From contig JAVJSI010000005.1 of the NCBI GenBank assembly GCA_040219515.1, positions 271,243 to 335,242 on the forward strand: a stretch of 64,000 nucleotides of DNA. The letters run 5' to 3'. The stretch is from Acidimicrobiales bacterium. Its GTDB lineage: Bacteria > Actinomycetota > Acidimicrobiia > Acidimicrobiales > Aldehydirespiratoraceae. Under the pieces are notes generated by a model. That model saw nothing but the letters and a program-made list of their open reading frames with translations. It did no database searches and was not told where the DNA came from. The stretch's first letter is position 1; each line of letters opens with the position of its first letter. Below are positions 16,333 through 24,631 of the stretch, one piece after another. The position numbers and the translations under genes are program-made.

Positions 16333-17814
16333 GTGAGTCGCCGCGTTCTCGCCGGGCTCATCCTCGCGATGGCGTTGCCGGCGCTCGATCTCATGGCGCT
16401 GGGTGCCGCAGCCCCCGAAGTGGCCGACGATCTCGGTCGTCTCGACCAGGTCGCGTGGCTGTTCGTCTCGTACCACCTCGCGCTCGTCGTCTCGGTGCCG
16501 CTCTACGGAAAGTTGGGTGACCTCCGCGGGCGACGGGTGGTGTTCATGTCATCGGTCACCGCGTTCACGCTGGCATCGCTCCTCGCCGGCATCGCGTGGT
16601 CGTTCCCCGTGCTGGTCATCGCACGCGTCGCGCAGGGCCTCGGCGGCGGGGGGATCATCAGCCAGACCCACGCGGTGATCGCCGACCTCGTGCCCGCCCG
16701 CGAGCGGGGCCGCTACTCCTGGGTGACCCCGACGGTGTGGACGATCGCCTCCTTCCTCGGTCCGGTGTTCGGCGGGGCCCTGGCCGAGCACGCGAGCTGG
16801 CGTTGGATCTTCCTGCTCAATCTTCCCTTCGGTGTGTTGTCGATGTGGTTCGTGCGCGACGCGTTCCCGGCCATGCGCCCGAGCTTCGAACGGCGCACGT
16901 TCGACATGCCGGGCGCCGTGCTCCTCGTGGTCTCCTATGGCGCGCTCGTGTTCTCGGTCTCGGTGGCCGGCGACCTGTTCCAATGGCGGGACCCGATCGT
17001 GGTGATCGGCCTCCTCGGTGGCGCCGCCCTCCTGGTGGCGTTCGTCGCCCAGGAGTTGCGGTCATCCGACCCGGTCATGCCCCTCGCGATGTTGCGCATC
17101 GCGGTGGTGCGGTCCAGTGCGGCGACCACGTTCCTCATCGGCGCGGTGAACTTCATGACCGTGGCGTTCCTTCCCCTGATGCTGCAGGTGGTCCTGGGAA
17201 TCGGCAGTACCCAGGCCGGTCTGGCGATCCTCCCGACCACCCTCGGCCTGGCGGTCGTCAGCACCATCGTCGGACGCATCATCGCCCGCACGGGCCACTA
17301 TCGGATCTTTCCCGCGCTCGGGTGTGCGGTCTTCTCGGCCGGCTACTTCGTCCTGGCCGGACTCGGCCCCGACCCCCGGCTGCCCGTGGTGTGGCTGGGG
17401 AGTGCGCTCCTCGGCGTCGGCATGGGTGCCGGGTCACCGGTGTTCATGCTGGCGATGCAGAACGCCGTGCCCCATCGCGACGTCGGCGTGGTGAGCGCCA
17501 TGGCGATGTTCGCCCGCAACTCCGGCCAGGTGTTCGGTGTGGCCCTCGCCGGGACGTTCTTCACAGCTCGACTGTCGCACCATCTCGGCCGGCTGGTGCC
17601 GTCGGATCGCCTCGCCGGGGTGAGCGTCGACGACTTGCGGTCGGACATCGACACCATTCGTGCGCTCGAACCCGACCTCGAAGCCCTTGCCGCCGACGCG
17701 TTCCGGCTGGCGGCCACCGATGTGTTCACGATCGCCGCGTGGGGCGCGGTTCTCGCAACGCTCGTGGCGATCACCATTCCGCAGATCCCGCTGCGCGAGA
17801 CGATCGAGGACTGA
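16333..17814 (+). CDS. MFS drug/H+ antiporter, DHA2 (14-helix) type
   Basis: 493-residue major facilitator of the EmrB/QacA-like DHA2 group. Recognisable elements are the motif A region YGKLGDLRGRRVVF, the RVAQGLGGGGII segment in the N-terminal half, and SWRWIFLLNLPFGVL, characteristic of DHA2 pumps. About 14 membrane helices. The GTG start at 16333 has no clear ribosome binding site, so initiation may be leaderless. It probably exports a toxic organic compound in exchange for protons; substrate unknown. Confidence 0.87.
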   Translation: MSRRVLAGLILAMALPALDLMALGAAAPEVADDLGRLDQVAWLFVSYHLALVVSVPLYGKLGDLRGRRVVFMSSVTAFTLASLLAGIAWSFPVLVIARVAQGLGGGGIISQTHAVIADLVPARERGRYSWVTPTVWTIASFLGPVFGGALAEHASWRWIFLLNLPFGVLSMWFVRDAFPAMRPSFERRTFDMPGAVLLVVSYGALVFSVSVAGDLFQWRDPIVVIGLLGGAALLVAFVAQELRSSDPVMPLAMLRIAVVRSSAATTFLIGAVNFMTVAFLPLMLQVVLGIGSTQAGLAILPTTLGLAVVSTIVGRIIARTGHYRIFPALGCAVFSAGYFVLAGLGPDPRLPVVWLGSALLGVGMGAGSPVFMLAMQNAVPHRDVGVVSAMAMFARNSGQVFGVALAGTFFTARLSHHLGRLVPSDRLAGVSVDDLRSDIDTIRALEPDLEALAADAFRLAATDVFTIAAWGAVLATLVAITIPQIPLRETIED

Positions 17815-17815
17815 G

Positions 17816-18124
17816 TCAGGCGGCGAGTGAACGCGTCGCGACCCGCACGATGTCGTCGAGCGCGTCGACGAGTTCGGGACATTGCTGGAACAGGGCGTCG
17901 ACCTCGGCGCCCGACCAGGGTTCGCAGAGCTCGTCAGGTCGGAAGCCGGCGCGGATCCATGCCGTCGCGATACGGCGAATGGCGCTGTCGACGAGCGGGT
18001 CGGCCGCGGCGACCGATTGGCTGGCCCGCTGCTCGAGATCCCATGCGGTGCCATCGAGCAGCGGTCGACGAACGAGATTCAGCCGGTAGCGAAGTGCCTC
18101 GGTGGTGATTCTCGTGTGGTTCAC
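17816..18124 (-). CDS. Conserved-looking hypothetical protein
   Basis: 102 residues, soluble and mostly helical, rich in Arg and Asp, with no membrane segment or motif that I recognise. I chose the GTG at 18124 (start VNHTRITTEALRYRLNLV) because GGGGAGGG lies about eight bases upstream. It is convergent with the MFS gene, one base apart. Confidence 0.6.
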   Translation of the reverse strand: MNHTRITTEALRYRLNLVRRPLLDGTAWDLEQRASQSVAAADPLVDSAIRRIATAWIRAGFRPDELCEPWSGAEVDALFQQCPELVDALDDIVRVATRSLAA

Positions 18125-18222
18125 TCGGGTGCCCTCCCCAGAAAGGCCCTGTGGACAACTCTGGGGATGAAGACTACGAACACCCGCGCGATGAGCGGTG
18201 GATACCTGCGCCGCCGTTGTCC

Positions 18223-19239
18223 TCAGGCCGGGGCGGGGGGCGGGCGCCGCCCCGATGGGCAGCAGCCGGCCGCGCACGGCGTCGGGCGGGCCGGAAGGGC
18301 GCTCAGCGCTCGGCGCGGACCGTCGGTGAGCTGTTCCTCGAGCAGCTCACGCCACATGGTCACGAACCGGGGATCGGGTGTCGTCCCCGGCGTGGGCGTG
18401 CGGATCATGGTCATTCCGAGCTCGTCGGCGGTGGCCTGAGCCTCGGTGTCGAGGTCCCAGATCACCTCCATGTGATCCGACACGAAGCCGATGGGGGCGA
18501 CGACGACCGAGGAATGTCCCGCCCCTTCGAGGTCGCGCAGGTGGTCGCTGATGTCGGGTTCGAGCCAGGGCACGGTCGGTGGTCCCGACCGGCTCTGCCA
18601 TGCAAGCGTCCACGGCGATGCTGGCGCGGCCTCCGCCACGAGGGCGGCCGTCGTCCTGAGCTGCTTCTCGTAGTCGGAGGCGTCGGCCATCGCCATCGGG
18701 ATCGAGTGGGCGGTGAAGACGAGGGGGACCCCCGAGCCGAGTCGGGCGACGCCATCGCGGACGCCGTCGCGAAAGGGCTCGACGAACCCCGGATGATCGA
18801 AGTACTGCCTGATCTTGACGACCTCGGGCGCGGAGGGCCCGACCTGGGTCCGGGCGGCGTCGAGGTCCTCGAGGTACTGGCGGCAACCCGAGTACGAGCT
18901 GTAGGCGGACGTGACCACGACCAGGGCGCGGGTGATGCCGTCGTCGGCCATCTGCTGCACGGTGTCGACGAGGAACGGTCGCCAGTTCCGGTTGCCCCAG
19001 TACACGGGTAGGTCGTGGCCGGCCGCCGTCAGATCGTCGGCGAGGGACTGACGGAGACGTCGGCACTGCTCGTTGATCGGCGACACGCCGTCGAAGTGGG
19101 CGTAGTGGGCACCGACGGCGGCCAGGCGATCGTCGGGGATGTCGCGACCTCGTGTGACATTCCGCAGGAACGGGAGGACCTCCTCGGGGCCCTCGGGGCC
19201 GCCGAACGACAGGAGAAGCACGGCGTCGAATCTGGTCAC
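18223..19239 (-). CDS. hemH: Ferrochelatase (actinobacterial, coproporphyrin type)
   Basis: 338-residue class II chelatase that inserts iron into (copro)porphyrin in haem synthesis. It opens with FDAVLLLSFGGPEGPEEVLP. The catalytic His is in LVFTAHSIPMAMADASDYE (His near 179), and PIGFVSDHMEVIWDLDTEA contains the second metal-site region with Glu. A Cys in SYSGCRQYLED and a C-terminal CAAGCC cluster match the extra cysteines that hold a 2Fe-2S centre in actinobacterial ferrochelatases. I chose GTG 19239 because the conserved start lies right after it. Other haem genes are not in the window. Confidence 0.93.
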   Translation of the reverse strand: MTRFDAVLLLSFGGPEGPEEVLPFLRNVTRGRDIPDDRLAAVGAHYAHFDGVSPINEQCRRLRQSLADDLTAAGHDLPVYWGNRNWRPFLVDTVQQMADDGITRALVVVTSAYSSYSGCRQYLEDLDAARTQVGPSAPEVVKIRQYFDHPGFVEPFRDGVRDGVARLGSGVPLVFTAHSIPMAMADASDYEKQLRTTAALVAEAAPASPWTLAWQSRSGPPTVPWLEPDISDHLRDLEGAGHSSVVVAPIGFVSDHMEVIWDLDTEAQATADELGMTMIRTPTPGTTPDPRFVTMWRELLEEQLTDGPRRALSALPARPTPCAAGCCPSGRRPPPAPA

Positions 19240-19375
19240 GGACCCGAGACTACCGAGCGTGGTGGCGGCTTTCATCGGCGCCGGTGTTGTGGCTAGGGTC
19301 CACGGGTCCTCCGGGTGGAGTTCGGTCTCACGACCGCCGTGACGCGCACGCGTCGCCGCCCACGGGTCTTCTGCG

Positions 19376-20296
19376 ATGCGTCTTCTTTCCTCCACTCCTG
19401 CCGACGGGTTCCTCTCCCGCCGCCCCGTGCTGCGCCGTTGCGGCGCGCTGCTCGTCGCGAGCGCGGTCGGGGCCGTGTTGATGTTCGGTCCCTTCGCCTC
19501 GGCCGACGAGATCGAGGAACTGCGCGACGGCATCCCCACCGGGGCAGTCGTGCGCGCCGAGATCTCTCGTCTGTCCGACGAGCGGGACTCGTTGTTGTCG
19601 CAGCTGAGCGCAGCGGAGTCGTTGCTGGCCGCGGAGCTCGAGGAACGGGATCGACTCGACGACAGTCAACGTCTGCTCGCGTCGCAGATCGAGGCCGCAG
19701 CAGACCATCTCCGCACGGTTGCGGTGCGGGCGTTCGTCTCCGGCGGGGAGCTCGGGGAACTCCAGTACCTCGTCAACGTCGAGTCGGCCTCCGAGTTGAG
19801 TTGGCGTCGACATCTCCTGCACAACCACGCGGACTCATCGCAGCTCGCGCTCGACCGGCTCGAGAGCCTCGAGGCTCTGGCGAGCGACGACGTGCGCGAC
19901 AGCATCGCCACGGCCGACCGGCTTCGCAGTGACATCGCCGGCCTCGAGTCCGAGATCGCGCGGATCGACCCCCTGATCGCCGAGGAGCTCGCACTCCAAC
20001 CGCTGGCCGACGCCTGGGATCGCGCCGCCATCGCGATCGAGGAAGGCCGCTACGGCATCGCTCCCGAGGACAAGTGGGAACAGCTCCGTTTCTGCGAGTC
20101 GTCCGACAACTACCAGGCCGTCTCGCCCGACGGAAACTATCGGGGTGCCTACCAGTTCGACTTCCCGACATGGCAGACCGTGGGTGGCACCGGTGATCCG
20201 GCCGCGGCGCCGCCCGCCGAGCAGGACGCGCGGGCGCGAGAACTCTACGCCCGTCGCGGGCACCAGCCATGGGAGTGCGGACACCACCTCCGATAG
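19376..20296 (+). CDS. Secreted Rpf-like cell-wall lytic transglycosylase with coiled coil
   Basis: 306 residues. An N-terminal signal or anchor (about 24-44) is followed by a long coiled coil at about 45-225 with heptad-like Leu/Glu/Arg, similar to peptidoglycan-hydrolase regulators. A C-terminal transglycosylase-like domain at about 233-306 is of the resuscitation-promoting-factor type. That domain opens WEQLRFCESSDNYQAVSPDG with the catalytic Glu right after the Cys. It ends HQPWECGHHL with the second Cys, so the family disulfide is kept. It should cut peptidoglycan during growth or daughter-cell separation. Confidence 0.88.
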   Translation: MRLLSSTPADGFLSRRPVLRRCGALLVASAVGAVLMFGPFASADEIEELRDGIPTGAVVRAEISRLSDERDSLLSQLSAAESLLAAELEERDRLDDSQRLLASQIEAAADHLRTVAVRAFVSGGELGELQYLVNVESASELSWRRHLLHNHADSSQLALDRLESLEALASDDVRDSIATADRLRSDIAGLESEIARIDPLIAEELALQPLADAWDRAAIAIEEGRYGIAPEDKWEQLRFCESSDNYQAVSPDGNYRGAYQFDFPTWQTVGGTGDPAAAPPAEQDARARELYARRGHQPWECGHHLR

Positions 20297-20316
20297 GGCG
20301 GTGTCCGGTGGTGGAC

Positions 20317-20652
20317 TCAGCCGCCGAGAAGACGGCGGGCGGCCTGCCCCAACCGGCCGGGTTGGGGAGGTTCCCAGCCCTCGGGCACCAGATGGGGCGC
20401 TTTCCTGCTGAGGACGGCGAGGACGTCATCGGCGGAGGGGTTCACGAGACCGACGTCGTCGATCACCACCGTGGGAACGGTCTCGTTGCCGTTGGCCCAC
20501 TCGCGAACCGTCGCGGCGTCGGCCGGGCTGTCCCAGATGTTGTGCTTTCGCAACGGCACGCCGGCCTTGGTGAGTCCCCGGTCGAGCGACGCGCAGAATC
20601 CGCAGCCCGGCCGCCAGTAGAAGTCGATGCCGGTGGGTGATGCGTCAGTCAT
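20317..20652 (-). CDS. Mycoredoxin/glutaredoxin-like protein
   Basis: 111-residue thioredoxin-fold protein with the dithiol motif CGFC (C17 and C20 in WRPGCGFC) near the N-terminus and the cis-Pro segment ETVPTVVIDD, followed by a C-terminal extension (PEGWEPPQPGRLGQAARRLL). In actinobacteria such proteins reduce mycothiol mixed disulfides. ATG 20652 is the first Met that leaves a normal glutaredoxin N-terminus. It is convergent with the Rpf-like gene. Confidence 0.85.
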   Translation of the reverse strand: MTDASPTGIDFYWRPGCGFCASLDRGLTKAGVPLRKHNIWDSPADAATVREWANGNETVPTVVIDDVGLVNPSADDVLAVLSRKAPHLVPEGWEPPQPGRLGQAARRLLGG

Positions 20653-20703
20653 GTCGTTTCGAACCGGTCGACCGTCGGGTTTCTTCCCGCTGACTCCCAT
20701 GTC

Positions 20704-21414
20704 TCATACGGAGATCTTGACGGTGAGGGCGTCCATGTCGGCCTCGAGCGACGCCATCACCGTGTCGATCATGGCCCGACGGGCGTTGGCGCGGGTGATC
20801 CGGAAGCCGGAGGGACTGAGCGCCGCCGCGTGGGCCCTCGCCGTCTCCATGACGGTGTCCTCCAGCTCGGCAACGGGGACGATCCGGTCGAGATATCCGA
20901 CGTCGAGCGCCTCATCGGGGGAGTAGACCGTGCCGAGCAGGGTCGCGGCGGTGAAGTGTCGGCGCGAGAGCCGATCCCGGGCCAGCTCGGTGGCGAAGAC
21001 GGGCAGCGGCATGCCGATGGTCGTTTCGGGAAGCCCGATACGACCCGGGTTGTCCGATGCCACCCTCACATCGCAGGAGAGCAACAACAACGCGCCGGCA
21101 GCCAGCGCATGACCGTCGGAGCCGGCCACCACCGGTGCCGGGAAGCCGTAGAGACGCATGCAGAGTTCAGCGCCCTTCTTCATGAGCATCCGGGCGGCCT
21201 CCGGGCTCTCCTTCATCACGGCGAGGTCGAACCCGGCGCTGAACTTTCCCTCACGGCCGAATAGCACGACCGCTCTGGCGTCGCGGGCCTCGTCGAGCGC
21301 GGCATCGAGTCCGTCGATGGCGGCGTGGCCCAGTGCGTTGGCCTTGCCGTCGTCGATGCGGATGACGGCGATGTCGTCGGTGAGTTCGAGAGTGACGGAA
21401 TCAGTGGTGCTCAT
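20704..21414 (-). CDS. Crotonase-family enoyl-CoA hydratase/isomerase-like protein
   Basis: 236-residue crotonase-fold protein. The oxyanion-hole regions are FSAGFDLAVM and SDGHALAAGALLLLSCDVR. The later PE motif is present in GRIGLPETTIGMPLP. The first catalytic Glu of true hydratases, expected in the GxxE region before the CD motif, is a Leu here, so the reaction may be an isomerisation, hydrolysis or other crotonase chemistry. The protein is shorter than the usual 255-260 residues but the core is whole. Confidence 0.85.
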   Translation of the reverse strand: MSTTDSVTLELTDDIAVIRIDDGKANALGHAAIDGLDAALDEARDARAVVLFGREGKFSAGFDLAVMKESPEAARMLMKKGAELCMRLYGFPAPVVAGSDGHALAAGALLLLSCDVRVASDNPGRIGLPETTIGMPLPVFATELARDRLSRRHFTAATLLGTVYSPDEALDVGYLDRIVPVAELEDTVMETARAHAAALSPSGFRITRANARRAMIDTVMASLEADMDALTVKISV

Positions 21415-21438
21415 CGCGTCGACGCTAGCTCCCGACCC

Positions 21439-22209
21439 TCAGCTCGCGGGTTCCCACTCGTCGGGGATCGATGCGAGATCGAGGTCGAGCGCGTCGCAGA
21501 ACGCCATCACCCACGCGCGGTAGCCGAGGTCGCTCGGGTGGAAGCGGTCGGCCGCCCACCCCTTTCGGCCACCGATCAGATGTGGCACGACATCGGCCAC
21601 CACCAGACCGCGACGTTCTGCGGATCGCCGCATCGAACGGTTCACCCATCGCCCGGAGGGGCTGGCCGACGGCGCGGGGAGCGTCGAGACGATCGCGTGC
21701 GTCGGCAACTCGTCGATCAGCTCGTTCAGCCGGGCCGCAACCGAGGGTGGGTGGGGGTTGCGCATGAGGTCGTTGGACCCGACGCCGCAGGTGATGAGGG
21801 CGGCGCGCCGTTCGACGTCGGCGAGAAGCGGCAGTTGTTCCTCGCGGACATGGTGGCTGCGGGCGCCCGACCGGCTGAGGTTCACGATGCCGTGGGGGCG
21901 ACCGTCGGCCTCGAGCGCACCGGCGATGCGGGCGACCCAGCTCCTCGAGATGGAGCTGGCCCCCACGCCCTGGGCGATCGAGTCGCCGAGCACGACCCAG
22001 AGGGGCAGTTCGCCGGCGAGTGCGTCGGCCGCGATATCTCGCCAGTGCGCCTCGCGGGGGTTGACCTGCTCGGCGACCTGGCGCGTGCCGCGGCTCACGA
22101 CGCTGATCGTGCGGGTGAAGGGTCGCGGTGTCCAGGGCTCGCGCTCGTGGAGCGCGGCGATCACCGGATGGTGATCGGGTTTCTGCGGAAGGGGCTTAGT
22201 CTGCGCCAC
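21439..22209 (-). CDS. SGNH/GDSL-family hydrolase
   Basis: 256-residue esterase/lipase-type protein. The family blocks are visible: GDS (Ser77 in VVLGDSIAQGVG), GSNDL for block III, and DRFHPSDLGY with the catalytic Asp/His pair near 234-237. There is no signal peptide and the first 60 residues are poorly conserved in style. The GTG at 22209 directly abuts the divergent ABC-F start codon (CACGTG). If that start is right there is no intergenic DNA at all; a later start inside the first 60 residues would leave room for a promoter. Confidence 0.83.
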   Translation of the reverse strand: MAQTKPLPQKPDHHPVIAALHEREPWTPRPFTRTISVVSRGTRQVAEQVNPREAHWRDIAADALAGELPLWVVLGDSIAQGVGASSISRSWVARIAGALEADGRPHGIVNLSRSGARSHHVREEQLPLLADVERRAALITCGVGSNDLMRNPHPPSVAARLNELIDELPTHAIVSTLPAPSASPSGRWVNRSMRRSAERRGLVVADVVPHLIGGRKGWAADRFHPSDLGYRAWVMAFCDALDLDLASIPDEWEPAS

Positions 22210-23961
22210 GTGATCCTTGTCGACATCGAGCGTGTCAGCATGAGCCGTCCGAACCGGCCGCTCTTCAGCGACGTGTCGGTGACGGTGTCAGATGGCGACC
22301 GTTTGGGGGTCGTGGGCATCAACGGTACCGGCAAATCGACACTGCTCTCCGTCATCGCCGGCACCCGGGAACCGGAGTCGGGCACGATTCGACGTGGTCG
22401 CGAGGCCAGCATCGCCGTGGTCGATCAGGTGACGAAGCTGCCGGAGGGCTCCGTGCGCGACGCGGTCGGCGGCGGCTGGCGCGGCGAGGCCGCGCTCGAC
22501 CGCCTCGGCGTGGGCGATCTCATGGACCGGTCCACCACCGAGTTGTCGGGTGGCCAGGAAAAGCGCGTCGCTCTGGCGCAGGCCGTGGTCGCCGATGCCG
22601 ATCTGCTGGTGCTCGACGAGCCGACGAACCATCTCGACGTCGACGCGATCGAGTGGCTCGAGAGCGAGCTGCGGGGATTTCGGGGCGGCCTCGTTCTGGT
22701 CACCCACGATCGCAAGGTGCTCGACTCGCTCACGACCCGCATTCTCGAACTCGACCGCGGGTCGGCCTACGTGCACGACGGCGGCTACGCCGGCTATCTC
22801 GAGGGACGGGCGGCCCGCGAGGAGCGGGCGGCGGCCAGCGAGTCCACGCGTCGCAACCTCGCCCGACGGGAGCTGGCCTGGCTGCGCACGGGAGCAAAGG
22901 CCCGCACCCGCAAGAGCCGGTCCCGCATCAACCGGGCCAACGAACTGATTCAGGGCGGCCCGCAGGCCGCGGCCCGCGAAGGCGACCTCGATCTCAAGCG
23001 GCTCCACGAGGGCACCCCCCGTCTGGGCGACCAGGTGGTCGAGCTCCACGACGTCACCGTCGGCTTCGCGGGGGCCGCACCGCTCGTCACCGGACTCGAT
23101 CTCCTGCTCGACCGTCGCGAACGGCTCGGCATCGTCGGTGCCAACGGCAGCGGCAAGTCCACCCTGCTCGACGTGATCGCCGGCCGCCGAGCGCCGCTGG
23201 CCGGCGAGGTCGTCGTCGGTCCGACGGCCGAGGTCGGTCTGCACGACCAGCGAGGCCGTGAGCTGCCGCCCACCGCGAAGGTGCGGGAGTTGATGGCGGG
23301 CGACGGGGCCGAGCCCGACTGGTGGGACATGGCGCTGCTCGAGCGCTTCTGGTTCGACAGCGACACGCAACACTCGCCGATCGAGCTCCTCTCGGGCGGC
23401 GAACGACGTCGCATCCAGCTGGTGTTGACGCTGGCCGACAAGCCGAATGTTCTCCTGCTCGACGAGCCGACCAACGATCTGGACCTCGACACGCTGCGGG
23501 CGTTGGAGGACTTCCTCGACGACTGGCCCGGCGCCGTCGTGGTCGTGAGCCACGATCGGACCTTCCTCGATCGCACCGTCGATGATGTGCTCGTGATCGA
23601 TCACGGGCGGGCCCAGCGCTGGCCCGGCGGGTACGAGCAGTGGCTCGAGGACCGGTCCACCTCCGGGAACCGGGGCAGTGTGGCAACGACGACGTCGACG
23701 CCGTCGGTGAAGCCTCGAAAACCGGCGGTCCGCACCGGTGGGCGCAGCCACAGCACCATTCGTCACGACGTCAAAGCAGCCGAGAAGGCCATGGGTCGAC
23801 TGCAGAAGCGGCGAGAGCAACTCGACGCCGAACTGGCGGACGCGGGCACCGATCATGTTCGACTGGCGGAGGTCGGCGAGGCCATCGCCGGCTGTGATGC
23901 GGAGCTGTCGGCGGCGGAGGAACGCTGGTTGGAGCTCTCCGAGGAGCTCGAGAACCGATGA
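22210..23961 (+). CDS. ABC-F family ATPase (Uup-like)
   Basis: 583-residue soluble protein with two ABC domains and no membrane part. Walker A1 is GINGTGKST at 36-44, signature LSGGQEKRVAL and Walker B LLVLDEPTNHLD near 131-142. The second half has GANGSGKST near 310, LSGGERRRIQLVL, and LLLDEPTNDLD near 415. A charged C-terminal coiled coil (about 515-583) is typical of Uup. ABC-F proteins act on ribosomes to relieve stalling or give antibiotic resistance. GTG 22210 is needed to keep the first strand (ILVDIERVSM). Confidence 0.9.
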   Translation: MILVDIERVSMSRPNRPLFSDVSVTVSDGDRLGVVGINGTGKSTLLSVIAGTREPESGTIRRGREASIAVVDQVTKLPEGSVRDAVGGGWRGEAALDRLGVGDLMDRSTTELSGGQEKRVALAQAVVADADLLVLDEPTNHLDVDAIEWLESELRGFRGGLVLVTHDRKVLDSLTTRILELDRGSAYVHDGGYAGYLEGRAAREERAAASESTRRNLARRELAWLRTGAKARTRKSRSRINRANELIQGGPQAAAREGDLDLKRLHEGTPRLGDQVVELHDVTVGFAGAAPLVTGLDLLLDRRERLGIVGANGSGKSTLLDVIAGRRAPLAGEVVVGPTAEVGLHDQRGRELPPTAKVRELMAGDGAEPDWWDMALLERFWFDSDTQHSPIELLSGGERRRIQLVLTLADKPNVLLLDEPTNDLDLDTLRALEDFLDDWPGAVVVVSHDRTFLDRTVDDVLVIDHGRAQRWPGGYEQWLEDRSTSGNRGSVATTTSTPSVKPRKPAVRTGGRSHSTIRHDVKAAEKAMGRLQKRREQLDAELADAGTDHVRLAEVGEAIAGCDAELSAAEERWLELSEELENR

Positions 23962-23989
23962 CCGGGACCACGTCGCTACCCTGAACGTC

Positions 23990-24631
23990 ATGACTGACAC
24001 CGTCACCACCGAGGCTGAATCCGGCGCCGACGAGGTGCTCATCGTCACCGATGCGGCCCGCGCCACCGTGCTCGAGATCCGGGCCAAGGAGGACGATGGC
24101 GAGAGCCTGGGCCTGCGGGTCGAGGTCACCGGCGCGTCGGGGGTCGACTACACCTACGACCTCTCGCTCGAACCGGTGGCCGAGGCGGCCGACGACGACC
24201 ACGTCCGCGACGACGACGGGCTCTCCATCATCGTGCCCGCAGCCAGCGTTTCCGCCCTGACCGGGGCCACACTCGACCTGCCGGCGACCGCAGGTCAGGG
24301 CGGGCTGGTGATCCGCAACCCGAACCGGCCGAACCCGCTCGGTGAGCTCGGTCAGCTCGAACTCACCGGCGATGCGGCCAACAAGATCACGATCCTGCTG
24401 GCGGAGCGCATCAACCCCGCGCTCGCCTCGCACGGCGGATTCGCCGAACTCGTCGGGGTCGAGGGCGAGAAGGCCTTCGTCACCATGGGCGGCGGATGTC
24501 AGGGGTGCGCGATGAGTGCCGCCACGCTGCGCGAGGGCATCACCAAGGCGATCCTCGAGGCGATCCCCGAGATCACCGAAGTGGTCGACACGACCGACCA
24601 TGACGAGGGCGAGAACCCCTACTACAGCTGA
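23990..24631 (+). CDS. nfuA: Fe-S cluster carrier NfuA-like (HesB-like plus NifU C-terminal domain)
   Basis: 213 residues. The N-terminal half resembles a degenerate A-type (IscA/HesB) domain (VLIVTDAARATVLEIRAKED, then LGLRVEVTGASG) without its cysteines. The C-terminal half is the NifU-like domain with the cluster-binding CxxC in MGGGCQGCAMSAATLREGI near residues 169-172. NfuA dimers carry a 4Fe-4S cluster to target enzymes. The last ten bases overlap the convergent dxs gene. Several possible clients in the window (MoaA, the RecB-like nuclease, the ferrochelatase) use Fe-S centres. Confidence 0.88.
   Translation: MTDTVTTEAESGADEVLIVTDAARATVLEIRAKEDDGESLGLRVEVTGASGVDYTYDLSLEPVAEAADDDHVRDDDGLSIIVPAASVSALTGATLDLPATAGQGGLVIRNPNRPNPLGELGQLELTGDAANKITILLAERINPALASHGGFAELVGVEGEKAFVTMGGGCQGCAMSAATLREGITKAILEAIPEITEVVDTTDHDEGENPYYS

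Noticed and set aside
18150-18158. TGTGGACAA, an actinobacterial DnaA-box sequence, near ParA and gyrB/parE
   Set aside because: Only one convincing box was seen, with no dnaA, dnaN or box cluster nearby; not evidence for oriC.
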